A stretch of 7,028 nucleotides of DNA from CADCVW01 sp035644935 (GTDB taxonomy: Bacteria > Pseudomonadota > Alphaproteobacteria > Sphingomonadales > Sphingomonadaceae), in assembly GCA_035644935.1 (NCBI GenBank), contig DASQNO010000101.1:1-7028 (forward strand). The letters run 5' to 3'. Shown piece by piece: positions 1-7,028 of this stretch. The translations under genes and the position numbers were made by a program. Each line of letters starts with the position of its first letter. The first letter of the stretch is position 1. The notes under the pieces were generated by a model. That model saw only the letters and a list, made by a program, of their open reading frames with translations. It ran no database searches and was not told the DNA's origin.

Positions 1-97
1 CGCCCGCCTTGCGCGCGGCGGCCTTGGGCCGCGTCACCACCGCCCGCGACCGCGGCTGTGCGGCGGGGCCGCGCCGGATGCGGGCGGCCTGGCTCAC
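1..97 (-). CDS. ftsQ: Cell division protein FtsQ, N-terminal fragment (3' part beyond window)
   Basis: Only the first 32 codons are present. The GTG at 97 overlaps the ddl TGA (GTGA). The reading is MSQAARIRRGPAAQP, then SRAVVTRPKAAARKAG, a basic Arg/Ala/Pro-rich stretch. This matches the cytoplasmic tail that precedes the single transmembrane helix and POTRA domain of alphaproteobacterial FtsQ, and ftsQ is the expected gene after ddl in the dcw cluster. FtsQ is a bitopic inner-membrane divisome protein that, in the studied systems, binds FtsB/FtsL. The helix and POTRA domain lie outside the window, so the call rests on position, overlap and tail composition. A weak GGCGGA precedes the start, so translation probably depends on coupling to ddl. 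Confidence 0.85.
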   Translation of the reverse strand, partial: MSQAARIRRGPAAQPRSRAVVTRPKAAARKAG

Positions 98-1017
98 GTC
101 CGCCGGTGCGGCAAAGCCGCCTCGACGATGCGCCGCACCAGTTCGGGATAGGCGATGCCGCACGCGCGCGCCTGTTCCGGAACGAGGCTGAGCGGCGTCA
201 TTCCCGGCTGCGTATTGATTTCTAACAGGTACAGGCGCTCCGCCCCACCGTGATCGTCCCAGCGAAAGTCGGACCGCGACACTCCGCGGCACCCCAGGAT
301 GCGGTGCGCCTCCGCCGCCATGCGCATCGCTTCGGCGGCGACATTCTCGGGGATCTCGGCCGGGCAGACATGTTCGGTCATGCCGTCCGTGTACTTGGAA
401 TCGTAATCGTAGAAGCCGGACTTGGGGCGCAGCTCGGTCACCGCCAACGCTTCACCATCGAGCACCGCCACCGTCAGTTCGCGCCCACGGATGAACGGCT
501 CGGCCAGCAGGCGGTCGAAGTCGACCCAGGGTCCGGCGCTGTCGCGCGCGATGGGCGACCCGTAATTGCTCACGTCCGTGACGATGGCGACACCCACCGA
601 CGAGCCCTCGTTGACGGGCTTCAAGACATAAGGCCGCGGCATCGGGTCTTCGTAGAACAACGTGTGGCTCTCGACGATGCGGCCTTCCGGCATGCGGATG
701 CCGTGCGGCACCAGCGCCTGCTTGGTTAGTTCCTTGTCGATCGCGATCACCGACGTCGCCATGCCGCTGTGCGTGTACGGCATGTCCATCAGGTCGAGCA
801 TGCCTTGCACCGCGCCATCCTCGCCGGGCGTTCCGTGCAGAGCGTTGAACACGACGTCCGGCGCGATCTCCGCGATCGCGGCGGCGACGCTGCGGTCCAT
901 GTCGACCCGCGTCGCGCGCCAGCCCAAGGCTTCCACCGCGTCGGCGACTCCGGCGCCGCTGACCAGCGAAACCTCGCGCTCGGCCGACCAGCCGCCCATC
1001 AGAACCGCGACGTGCAC
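94..1017 (-). CDS. ddl: D-alanine--D-alanine ligase (Ddl)
   Basis: Cytoplasmic ATP-grasp enzyme that makes D-Ala-D-Ala for the stem peptide terminus (added later by MurF). 307 residues with the GTG at 1017. Motifs: LMGGWSAEREVSL at 6-18 (Glu13 matches the first D-Ala-binding Glu), HGTPGEDG at 61-68, KPVNEGSSVGV at 133-143, PFIRGRELTV at 174-183, the omega-loop block FYDYDSKY at 202-209, and LEINTQPGMTPLSLVP at 265-280 with metal-binding Glu266 and Asn268. Tyr209 aligns with E. coli DdlB Tyr216, so the product should be D-Ala-D-Ala and not the D-Ala-D-Lac depsipeptide of VanA-type ligases. The frame extends back to an ATG at 1062, but that part is inside the repeat and not family sequence. The present N-terminus is very short before the first strand, as if trimmed by the repeat insertion. 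The stop TGA overlaps the ftsQ GTG. Confidence 0.96.
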   Translation of the reverse strand: MHVAVLMGGWSAEREVSLVSGAGVADAVEALGWRATRVDMDRSVAAAIAEIAPDVVFNALHGTPGEDGAVQGMLDLMDMPYTHSGMATSVIAIDKELTKQALVPHGIRMPEGRIVESHTLFYEDPMPRPYVLKPVNEGSSVGVAIVTDVSNYGSPIARDSAGPWVDFDRLLAEPFIRGRELTVAVLDGEALAVTELRPKSGFYDYDSKYTDGMTEHVCPAEIPENVAAEAMRMAAEAHRILGCRGVSRSDFRWDDHGGAERLYLLEINTQPGMTPLSLVPEQARACGIAYPELVRRIVEAALPHRRT

Positions 1018-1181
1018 TAGATCCTCCCCAAGCGGAGCTTGGGGAGGGGGACCATCCCGCAAAGCGGGATGGTGGAGGGGTCTTGCAGCGAGACGACCAC
1101 GCGCGGCAAAACCCCTCCACCAGCTGCACTGGCCCCCCTCCCCCCGCTGCCCGCGGGGAGGACGTGTCCGGGCACCATCAT
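1017..1181 (-). CDS. Possible 54-codon bridging frame through the repeat, from the murB stop to the ddl start
   Basis: The last bases of murB read GGATGATGG, so an ATG at 1181 overlaps the murB TGA as ATGA, the same geometry as the other junctions of this operon. From that ATG (then a second ATG) the frame stays open for 54 codons, across the whole palindromic element, and ends at TAG 1019-1017, whose last G is the first base of the ddl GTG (TAGTG). The product would start MMVPGH and is otherwise repeat-derived, with no domain. The first six codons probably are the original ddl start (see findings). Whether it is translated is unknown. If it is, ribosomes leaving murB could be passed on to ddl. 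The high GC content makes chance open frames common, so this is a candidate only. Confidence 0.35.
   Translation of the reverse strand: MMVPGHVLPAGSGGRGASAAGGGVLPRVVVSLQDPSTIPLCGMVPLPKLRLGRI
1018..1047 (-). promoter_or_regulatory. ddl ribosome binding site held in a repeat-derived stem
   Basis: Read on the minus strand, GGGGAGG (1029-1023) is followed by ATCTA and then the GTG at 1017, a strong Shine-Dalgarno with 5-base spacing from its last G. This decides the ddl start. All of it belongs to the 3' arm of hairpin 1 of the palindromic element (arms 1037-1047 and 1023-1033, 11 bp, 3-base loop), so in the mRNA the site would be base-paired unless a ribosome or protein opens it. The site is therefore donated by the mobile repeat and not by ancestral ddl leader sequence. 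Sequestration is an inference from base pairing only. Confidence 0.6.
1020..1163. repeat. ~144-bp palindromic element between murB and ddl
   Basis: The whole murB-ddl gap is made of nested inverted repeats. Hairpin 1: cctccccaagc 1023-1033 with gcttggggagg 1037-1047, 11 bp perfect, 3-base loop. Hairpin 2: accatcccgc 1051-1060 with gcgggatggt 1064-1073, 10 bp perfect, loop aaa. Long-range arm: ggtggaggggt 1071-1081 with acccctccacc 1111-1121, 11 bp. Hairpin 3: cctcccc 1137-1143 with ggggagg 1155-1161. The termini also match each other inverted (tcctcccc 1022-1029, ggggagga 1155-1162). The hexamer gacgtg occurs at both edges (1009-1014 and 1161-1166), a likely target duplication. It differs from the murB element in sequence but shares the cctcccc/ggggagg building block. 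Exact borders are uncertain by a few bases. None of the hairpins is followed by a T tract in either direction, so it does not look like an intrinsic terminator. Confidence 0.85.
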
Positions 1182-2202
1182 CCGCTTATTCCCACCCGTT
1201 GTATCTCCCACTCCAGCGTCACGCCCGAATGCGCCAGCACCCGTGCGCGCACCTCTTCGCCCAGCGCCTCGATCTCGGCCGACGTCGCCTGGCCCAAGTT
1301 CAACAGGAAGTTGCAATGCTTCTCGCTGACCTGCGCGTCGCCGATGCGAAGGCCGCGGCAGCCGGCCGCGTCGATCAGCGCCCAGGCCTTGTGCCCGTCC
1401 GGGTTCTTGAACGTCGATCCGCCCGTCCGGCTGCGCAGCGGCTGGCTCGCTTCGCGCTCGGCGGCGATGCGGTTCATCTCCGCGCCGATCACAGCCGGGC
1501 TACCAGGTGTCCCTTTGAACAGCGCGTCAACGACGATCGCGCCCGCCGGAAGGTCGCTGTGACGGTAGGTGAAAGCGAACCGCGCGGCGGGCCAGGTCTC
1601 CACAGCCCCGTCGCGCCCGACCACCGTCGCCTCGACCAGGATGTCGGACACGTCGCGGCCATAGGCGCCGGCGTTCATGCGCACCGCGCCCCCGGCGGTG
1701 CCCGGAATGCCGCGGAGGAATTCCAGGCCCGCGATGCCGGCGTCGCGCGCCTTGCTGGCCACGGTGATGCCCATCGCGCCCGCGCCCGCGCGAACCAGTT
1801 CCCCTTTTTTAACAGTGACTTGCGCAAAGCTCTTGGGAAGACGGACGACGACGCCCGGCACGCCCTTGTCACGCACGATGAGGTTGGACCCGACACCGAC
1901 GGGAAGCAGCGGCACCGACGGTCCGAGTTCGCGCACGAACGCAGCAAGGTCGTCGATGTCCTTGGGCCGGAACAGATATTCGGCGGGACCACCGGTGCGG
2001 AACCAGATGAAGTCGGCGAGCGAGCCTTGCGGTTGGATGGTGCCTTGCGCGGAGGGTAGGCCCCACCCCAACCCCTCCCCTGAAGGGGAGGGGCTAAAGG
2101 ACGAGCAGCCACGGACAAGCCCCTCCCCCTTGGGAGCAGCTTGGGAAACGATGCTCCCAGGATCGTTTCCTGCTGCTGGGTTGGGGTGGGGCAGTGCCGC
2201 GC

Positions 2203-2206
<4 letters not shown>
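1178..2206 (-). CDS. murB: UDP-N-acetylenolpyruvoylglucosamine reductase (MurB) with an in-frame repeat-derived N-terminal insert
   Basis: Cytoplasmic FAD enzyme that uses NADPH to reduce UDP-GlcNAc-enolpyruvate to UDP-MurNAc. Predicted 342 residues. FAD domain: TGGPAEYLF at 71-79, VGVGSNLIVRD at 103-113, GIPGTAGGAV at 166-175 and NAGAYG at 178-183. Substrate domain: TYRHSDLP at 213-220, RTGGSTFKNP at 260-269 with the presumed proton-donor Ser264, and GLRIGDAQVSEKHCNFLLN at 285-303. The C-terminal LEWEIQRVG at 331-339 probably holds the catalytic Glu. The GTG at 2206 is chosen because it overlaps the murC stop (GTGA), as at neighbouring junctions, and an AAGG lies 5 bases upstream. Residues 6-50 are encoded by a palindromic element (see 2060-2192); without them the protein would be 297 residues and begin MSAALPSAQG, a normal size. 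No ATG or GTG in frame lies between the element and the FAD motif. The only alternative is a TTG at 2071 with no spacing from a GGGGAGGGG. Confidence 0.95.
2060..2192. repeat. 133-bp palindromic element inserted in frame in the 5' end of murB
   Basis: The ends form a perfect 15-bp terminal inverted repeat: gccccaccccaaccc at 2060-2074 and its reverse complement at 2178-2192. Inside are a hairpin with 9-bp arms (cccctcccc 2072-2080, ggggagggg 2085-2093, loop tgaa) and another with 9-bp arms (ggaaacgat 2144-2152, atcgtttcc 2162-2170) enclosing a gctccc that can alternatively pair with gggagc at 2132-2137. The element is flanked on both sides by the dinucleotide ag (2058-2059 and 2193-2194), a possible 2-bp target duplication. 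Element plus one ag is 135 bp, exactly 45 codons. In the murB frame it reads as a Pro/Gly/Ser-rich peptide of the HPNP...GEGLGWG type, a wording typical of short intergenic repeats mistranslated in Sphingomonas genomes. It has no coding capacity of its own, so it would be a non-autonomous MITE- or REP-like unit. Confidence 0.88.
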
Positions 2207-3617
<1,411 letters not shown>

Positions 3618-3621
<4 letters not shown>

Positions 3622-4787
3622 GCGTACGCGCCCTCCGCACGTAGTCCATCGGCCGCAGGGGACGCGCCGGCAAAGCCGACTTCCGCCGGGTGCAGCGGCT
3701 GCCCGTTGGCGACGCGCTCGACCAAGTCGGCGAGGTCGCGCGCGGCGTTGGGTCGGCCGACGCCGCGCGCCTTGGTCGCCGCGAACGTCAGCGCGTCGGG
3801 CTCCAGCCCCAGTTTCTGCATCTGCTTGGCGAGCTCGACGGGCGTGAACGCGCTTTGCGCGATCATACGCGCGCCGCCGCTCGCCGCCATCTCGCGCGCG
3901 TTCACCGTCTGGTGGTCGTCGGTCGCGGACGGCAGCGGGATCAGGATCGCCGGGCGGCCGGCGGCGGTGAGCTCCGCGATCGTCGACGCCCCCGCGCGCG
4001 CGATCACCAGGTGCGTCCACGCCAGCTTGTCGGGCATGTCGGGCAGATAGGTCGCAAGGTCCGCGGGGATGCCGAGCGCGGCGTAGCGGTCGCGCACCTC
4101 CTCGATATCCTCGGCCCGGCACTGCTGCGTCACCTGCAACCGCTGGCGAAACGACAGCGGCAGCATGCCCAGGCCGTCGGGGACGACGTCCGACAGCACG
4201 GTCGCCCCCTGCGACCCGCCGGTGACGAGCAGCCGGAAGATGCCGTCGGCGTCCAGATGCGGGTAGGGCTGATCGGCCAGCGCGCGCACGTCGTCGCGCA
4301 CGGGATTGCCGACGAGGTGGACCTTGTCCGCCGCCTTGGCGGGCACGCGCTGCACGCGTTGGTAGGCGGTGGCGATCGCGGTCGCACGGCGGGCCACCAT
4401 CCGGTTGACGCGGCCAAGCACCGCGTTCTGTTCGTGCAGCACGGTCGGCACCTTGATCCGCGAGGCGGCGAGCAGCGCCGGCAGCGCCGGATAGCCGCCG
4501 AAGCCCACAACCACCGACGGGCGGAACGTCCGGTACAGTTCGCCCGCCTTGGCCCGGCCCTGCATGACGCCGCGGATCGCGCGCAGCCAACCAAGCGGCC
4601 CGCCCAGCAGCCGTCCCGCCGGCAGGACATGCGTTTCGACGCCGTCGAACAGCCCCGGGATCCGCGCGCCGCGGGGATCGGTGACCAGCGCCACCTTGTG
4701 TCCGCGCGCCTTGAGATCGGAGGCCAGCGCGTGCGCGGGCGTCATGTGCCCGCCCGTGCCGCCGGCGGCGAGGATGAAGTTGCTCAT
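3618..4787 (-). CDS. murG: UDP-GlcNAc:lipid I N-acetylglucosamine transferase (MurG)
   Basis: GT28 family glycosyltransferase, 389 residues, peripheral on the cytoplasmic face of the inner membrane. It converts lipid I to lipid II. The N-terminal acceptor domain has the glycine-rich loop GGTGGHMTP at 9-17, FGGYP at 96-100 and HEQNAVLGRVNR at 118-129. The C-terminal UDP-GlcNAc domain has GGSQGA at 190-195, RAGASTIAEL at 264-273, and DDHQTVNA at 290-297, which contains the conserved Gln and Asn that contact the sugar nucleotide. It is somewhat longer than E. coli MurG (about 355 residues), with a Gly/Ala-rich C-terminal tail from about 361. The ATG at 4787 is chosen because it starts immediately at the family N-terminus and overlaps the ftsW stop (ATGA). 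A much longer frame running upstream through ftsW is a GC artefact. The TGA overlaps the murC GTG. Confidence 0.98.
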
Positions 4788-6007
4788 TTGGACGCGCTCC
4801 CGCGCTTCACCACATAGGGCGATCGATTGAGGTACGGGTTGCGGCGGGTGAAGGCGAGCAGCAGGCCCATGCCCATCGACAGCGCGATCATCGAAGACCC
4901 GCCGTAGGAGATGAACGGCAGCGTCATGCCCTTGGACGGCGCCAGGTTCACGTTCACCGCCATGTTGATCATCGCCTGCAGCCCGAACTGGACGGCGAGC
5001 CCCGCGGCGGCGAGGACGACGAACTTGTCCTCCTCGTCCAGCAGCTTGACCATGACGCGCACGATGATGGCGATGTACAGCAAGGCGATGGCCAGGCAGG
5101 CGATCAGCCCGAATTCCTCGCCGATGACGGAGAAGATATAGTCGGTATGCGCCTCGGGCAGGCTGAACTTGCGCGTGCCGCCGCCCGGACCCATTCCCAT
5201 CAGCCCGCCCGCCGTTAGCGTGCGCAGCGCCGAGTCCACCTGGTACGTGTCGCCGCCGGCGAACAGGAAATTGTCGATGCGCTGCGTCGCGACGTCGTAG
5301 AACAGGTACGCGCAGACGATCGCCGCCACCGCCGCCGCGCCCAGCCAGGCCAGCGTCCGCATCGGTACGCCGGCCAGCGCCAGCAGCGCGATCCACATCG
5401 CGCCGAAAATAACGCAGGAGCCGAAATCGGGCTGCTTCATCAGCAACACGGCGATAACTCCGGTCAGCACCGCCGTGATCCAGAACACGGGCAGCGTGCG
5501 GTCCCGGTCCTTGAGGCTCAGCAGCCATGCGATCGCGACCGCGAAGCAGGGCTTCAGGAACTCGGACGGCTGGAACTGCCCGATGCCGACGCCGATCCAG
5601 CGGCGCGCGCCGTTGATCTCGGCGCCCAGCACCGGAACGAAGATCATCATCACGAAGAAGAAGCTCGCGCCGCCCAGTGCCCAGCGCTTGGCGGCCTCGC
5701 GCGGCAGCATCGACACGGCAACCATGACGGGAACGCCCAGCCCGATCCACATCAGCTGCCGCCAGAAATAATGCAGCGGCTGGAACGTCACGTCGCCGCC
5801 CGAATAGCGCACGGCGGTCGCCGGCGACGCCGCCGCGACGGCGAGCAGGCCGATGCCGATCAGCACCGCCACCAGCATCAGCAGGACGCGGTCGATCTCC
5901 CAGAACCAGCGCGCCACCGCGCTGCGATCGGCGCGGCCGTAGCGCTGCGCCGAATTGGGCGACCGGCCCGATTTGGGAGCCGCCGCGTCGGGAAGGATCG
6001 TCGCCAT
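4784..6007 (-). CDS. ftsW: Septal peptidoglycan glycosyltransferase FtsW (SEDS family)
   Basis: Inner-membrane SEDS protein, 407 residues, that polymerises lipid II into glycan strands at the septum, normally with its partner class B penicillin-binding protein FtsI. The first 38 or so residues are hydrophilic and cytoplasmic. About ten hydrophobic segments follow, near 42-60, 83-100, 112-128, 152-164, 172-190, 196-212, 217-236, 297-318, 328-350 and 364-386. Signature blocks are NGARRWI at 132-138, QPSEFLK at 146-152, KQPDFGS at 191-197, PEAHTD at 284-289 (the large extracellular loop holding conserved acidic residues tied to activity) and GMTLPFISYGGSS at 360-372. PEAHTD and the dcw location favour FtsW over RodA. 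Start ATG at 6007 is 3 bases after the murD stop, with a GGAAGGGG-type ribosome site inside the murD end. Its TGA overlaps the murG ATG as ATGA. Confidence 0.97.
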   Translation of the reverse strand: MATILPDAAAPKSGRSPNSAQRYGRADRSAVARWFWEIDRVLLMLVAVLIGIGLLAVAAASPATAVRYSGGDVTFQPLHYFWRQLMWIGLGVPVMVAVSMLPREAAKRWALGGASFFFVMMIFVPVLGAEINGARRWIGVGIGQFQPSEFLKPCFAVAIAWLLSLKDRDRTLPVFWITAVLTGVIAVLLMKQPDFGSCVIFGAMWIALLALAGVPMRTLAWLGAAAVAAIVCAYLFYDVATQRIDNFLFAGGDTYQVDSALRTLTAGGLMGMGPGGGTRKFSLPEAHTDYIFSVIGEEFGLIACLAIALLYIAIIVRVMVKLLDEEDKFVVLAAAGLAVQFGLQAMINMAVNVNLAPSKGMTLPFISYGGSSMIALSMGMGLLLAFTRRNPYLNRSPYVVKRGSASK

Positions 6008-6010
6008 GTT

Positions 6011-7028
6011 CTAAGCCGCCCCTTCCTGGCCCAGCGCCTCAACCGCGGCGCGGAACGCATCGCCCCGCGCTTCGAAGTCGCGAAATTGGTCGAACGACGC
6101 GGCCGCCGGAGACAGCAGAACCACCTCGCCCGGCCTCGCCGCGGCCGCTGCCCTGCGTACGGCAGCGTCCAATGTTCCGCAATCGGCGACGGGCACATGC
6201 GGCTGCAATATCTGCGCAAAAACGGGACCCGCCTCGCCGATCGTGTAGGCGGCGCGGACATGCCCGAGATGCGGGGCGCACGCGTCCAGATCGCCGCCCT
6301 TGGCGCGACCGCCAACGATCCAGTGCACGGCGTCGAACGCGGCGAGCGCGGGAGCGGCGGAGGCGGGGTTGGTGGCCTTTGAGTCGTTGATGAAGGCAAC
6401 GCCGGCGCGGTCGGTGACGCGCTCCATGCGGTGCGGTAGACCGGGGAAAGTAGCAAGCGCCGGCGCAACCGAGCTTTCATCAACATTTAGCGCACGCGCC
6501 GTGAGCGTTGCCGCAGCAACGTTCTGTGCATTGTGAGGACCCTGTAGCGCCGGCCAAGCCGCCTGCGCCGTAATCTTCACATCATCGATGAACTGGATGA
6601 ACAGGTTGGCCTCAGCCTTGTCCAACACATCTTCATCAGCGGATAAAACGTAGTCCACGATAGCGACGCGCCCGTCGGTCTGCATCTCGAAAAGCCGGGC
6701 CTTTGAAGCCGCATACGCCTCGAAGCTCCCGTACCGATCCAGATGATCGGGCGTGATGTTGAGCAGCACCGCCACGTCGCAGTCGAGGCTGTGGGTCAGG
6801 TCGATCTGATAGCTCGAAAGCTCCAGCACATAGACGCCGCCGTCGGGCAAAGGCTCCTGCGCCAGGATCGGCAGGCCGATATTGCCCCCCATCGTCGTCG
6901 GCACGCCCGCTACCTGGAGGATATGGTGGACCAAAGCCGTCGTCGTCGATTTGCCGTTGGTGCCCGTGATCCCCACCACCTTGTGCGGCGGCAGCGACGC
7001 GCGCGCCTGCGCGAACAATTCGATGTCC
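6011..7028 (-). CDS. murD: UDP-N-acetylmuramoyl-L-alanine--D-glutamate ligase (MurD), 5' end cut by window
   Basis: Cytoplasmic ATP-dependent ligase that adds D-glutamate to UDP-MurNAc-L-Ala. 338 residues are visible, in frame from the window edge (Asp-Ile-Glu-Leu-Phe), so roughly the first 100 residues, the UDP-binding N-terminal domain, lie outside. Counting from the visible Asp as residue 1: P-loop GTNGKST at about 22-28, ELSSYQ at 69-74, NITPDHLDRYG at 90-100, GPHNAQN at 163-169, PGLPHRMER at 195-203, the MurD-type NDSKATN at 214-220, VGGRAKGGD at 238-246, and the C-terminal LSPAAASFDQF at 305-315. These are the full central and C-terminal Mur ligase signatures, and SKATN distinguishes MurD from MurC, MurE and MurF. 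The TTG at 7018 is not the start, since the frame runs on upstream with MurD-like sequence. The stop TAG lies 3 bases before the ftsW ATG. The stretch between the central domain and GPHNAQN looks short and less GC-rich than its surroundings. Confidence 0.97.
   Translation of the reverse strand, partial: DIELFAQARASLPPHKVVGITGTNGKSTTTALVHHILQVAGVPTTMGGNIGLPILAQEPLPDGGVYVLELSSYQIDLTHSLDCDVAVLLNITPDHLDRYGSFEAYAASKARLFEMQTDGRVAIVDYVLSADEDVLDKAEANLFIQFIDDVKITAQAAWPALQGPHNAQNVAAATLTARALNVDESSVAPALATFPGLPHRMERVTDRAGVAFINDSKATNPASAAPALAAFDAVHWIVGGRAKGGDLDACAPHLGHVRAAYTIGEAGPVFAQILQPHVPVADCGTLDAAVRRAAAAARPGEVVLLSPAAASFDQFRDFEARGDAFRAAVEALGQEGAA

Noticed and set aside
1023..1047. Intrinsic terminator between murB and ddl
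   Set aside because: The stem is strong, but no T tract follows it on either strand, and stopping transcription here would cut off ddl and ftsQ in a coupled operon.
1018..1062. Upstream ATG at 1062 as the ddl start (322-residue version)
   Set aside because: The 15 extra residues lie wholly within the palindromic repeat, the ATG sits in a hairpin without a ribosome site, and family sequence begins at the HVAVLMGG strand.
2060..2192. CRISPR array or tRNA/other RNA gene in the repeat regions
   Set aside because: There are no regularly spaced direct repeats with unique spacers and no cloverleaf; the structure is terminal inverted repeats with nested hairpins.
7016..7018. TTG at 7018 as a murD start
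   Set aside because: The frame continues upstream to the window edge with Asp-Ile-Glu, which fits MurD, and the N-terminal domain must lie outside the window.

Overview
The window is a GC-rich stretch of the division and cell wall (dcw) cluster of an alphaproteobacterium, most likely a member of the Sphingomonadales (Sphingomonas-like). That placement rests on gene order, on protein wording (for example the MurD WPALQGPHNAQN segment and the Ser-Gln start of FtsQ followed by an Arg-rich tail), and on two short palindromic repeats of a kind I associate with Sphingomonas genomes. It is from memory, not from a search.

All genes lie on the minus strand, so transcription runs from position 7028 down to 1: murD (5' end missing), ftsW, murG, murC, murB, ddl, ftsQ (only the first 32 codons). 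Together they cover D-Glu addition to UDP-MurNAc-Ala (MurD), L-Ala addition (MurC), reduction of UDP-GlcNAc-enolpyruvate (MurB), D-Ala-D-Ala synthesis (Ddl), transfer of GlcNAc to lipid I (MurG), septal glycan polymerisation (FtsW) and divisome assembly (FtsQ). There is no gene-free stretch over 300 bases and no visible internal promoter or terminator. The genes look like one operon with translational coupling: ftsW/murG (ATGA), murG/murC (GTGA), murC/murB (GTGA) and ddl/ftsQ (GTGA) each overlap by 4 bases, and murD/ftsW are 3 bases apart. Several true starts are GTG.

The unusual part is around murB. Two GC-rich palindromic elements have landed there. One (about 2060-2192, 15-bp perfect terminal inverted repeats) sits inside the murB reading frame just after codon 5 and adds 45 codons in frame, so MurB should carry a low-complexity Pro/Gly/Ser peptide near its N-terminus. 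The other (about 1020-1163) sits between murB and ddl. It breaks the only junction that is not tightly spaced, supplies the Shine-Dalgarno sequence of ddl inside a strong stem, and is crossed by a 54-codon open frame that links the murB stop to the ddl start. Removing either element at its flanking direct repeat gives an intact ancestral-looking frame: MSAALPSAQG for MurB, and MMVPGHVAVLMGG with an ATGA overlap for Ddl. I see no novel enzyme system, phage, CRISPR array or RNA gene here.
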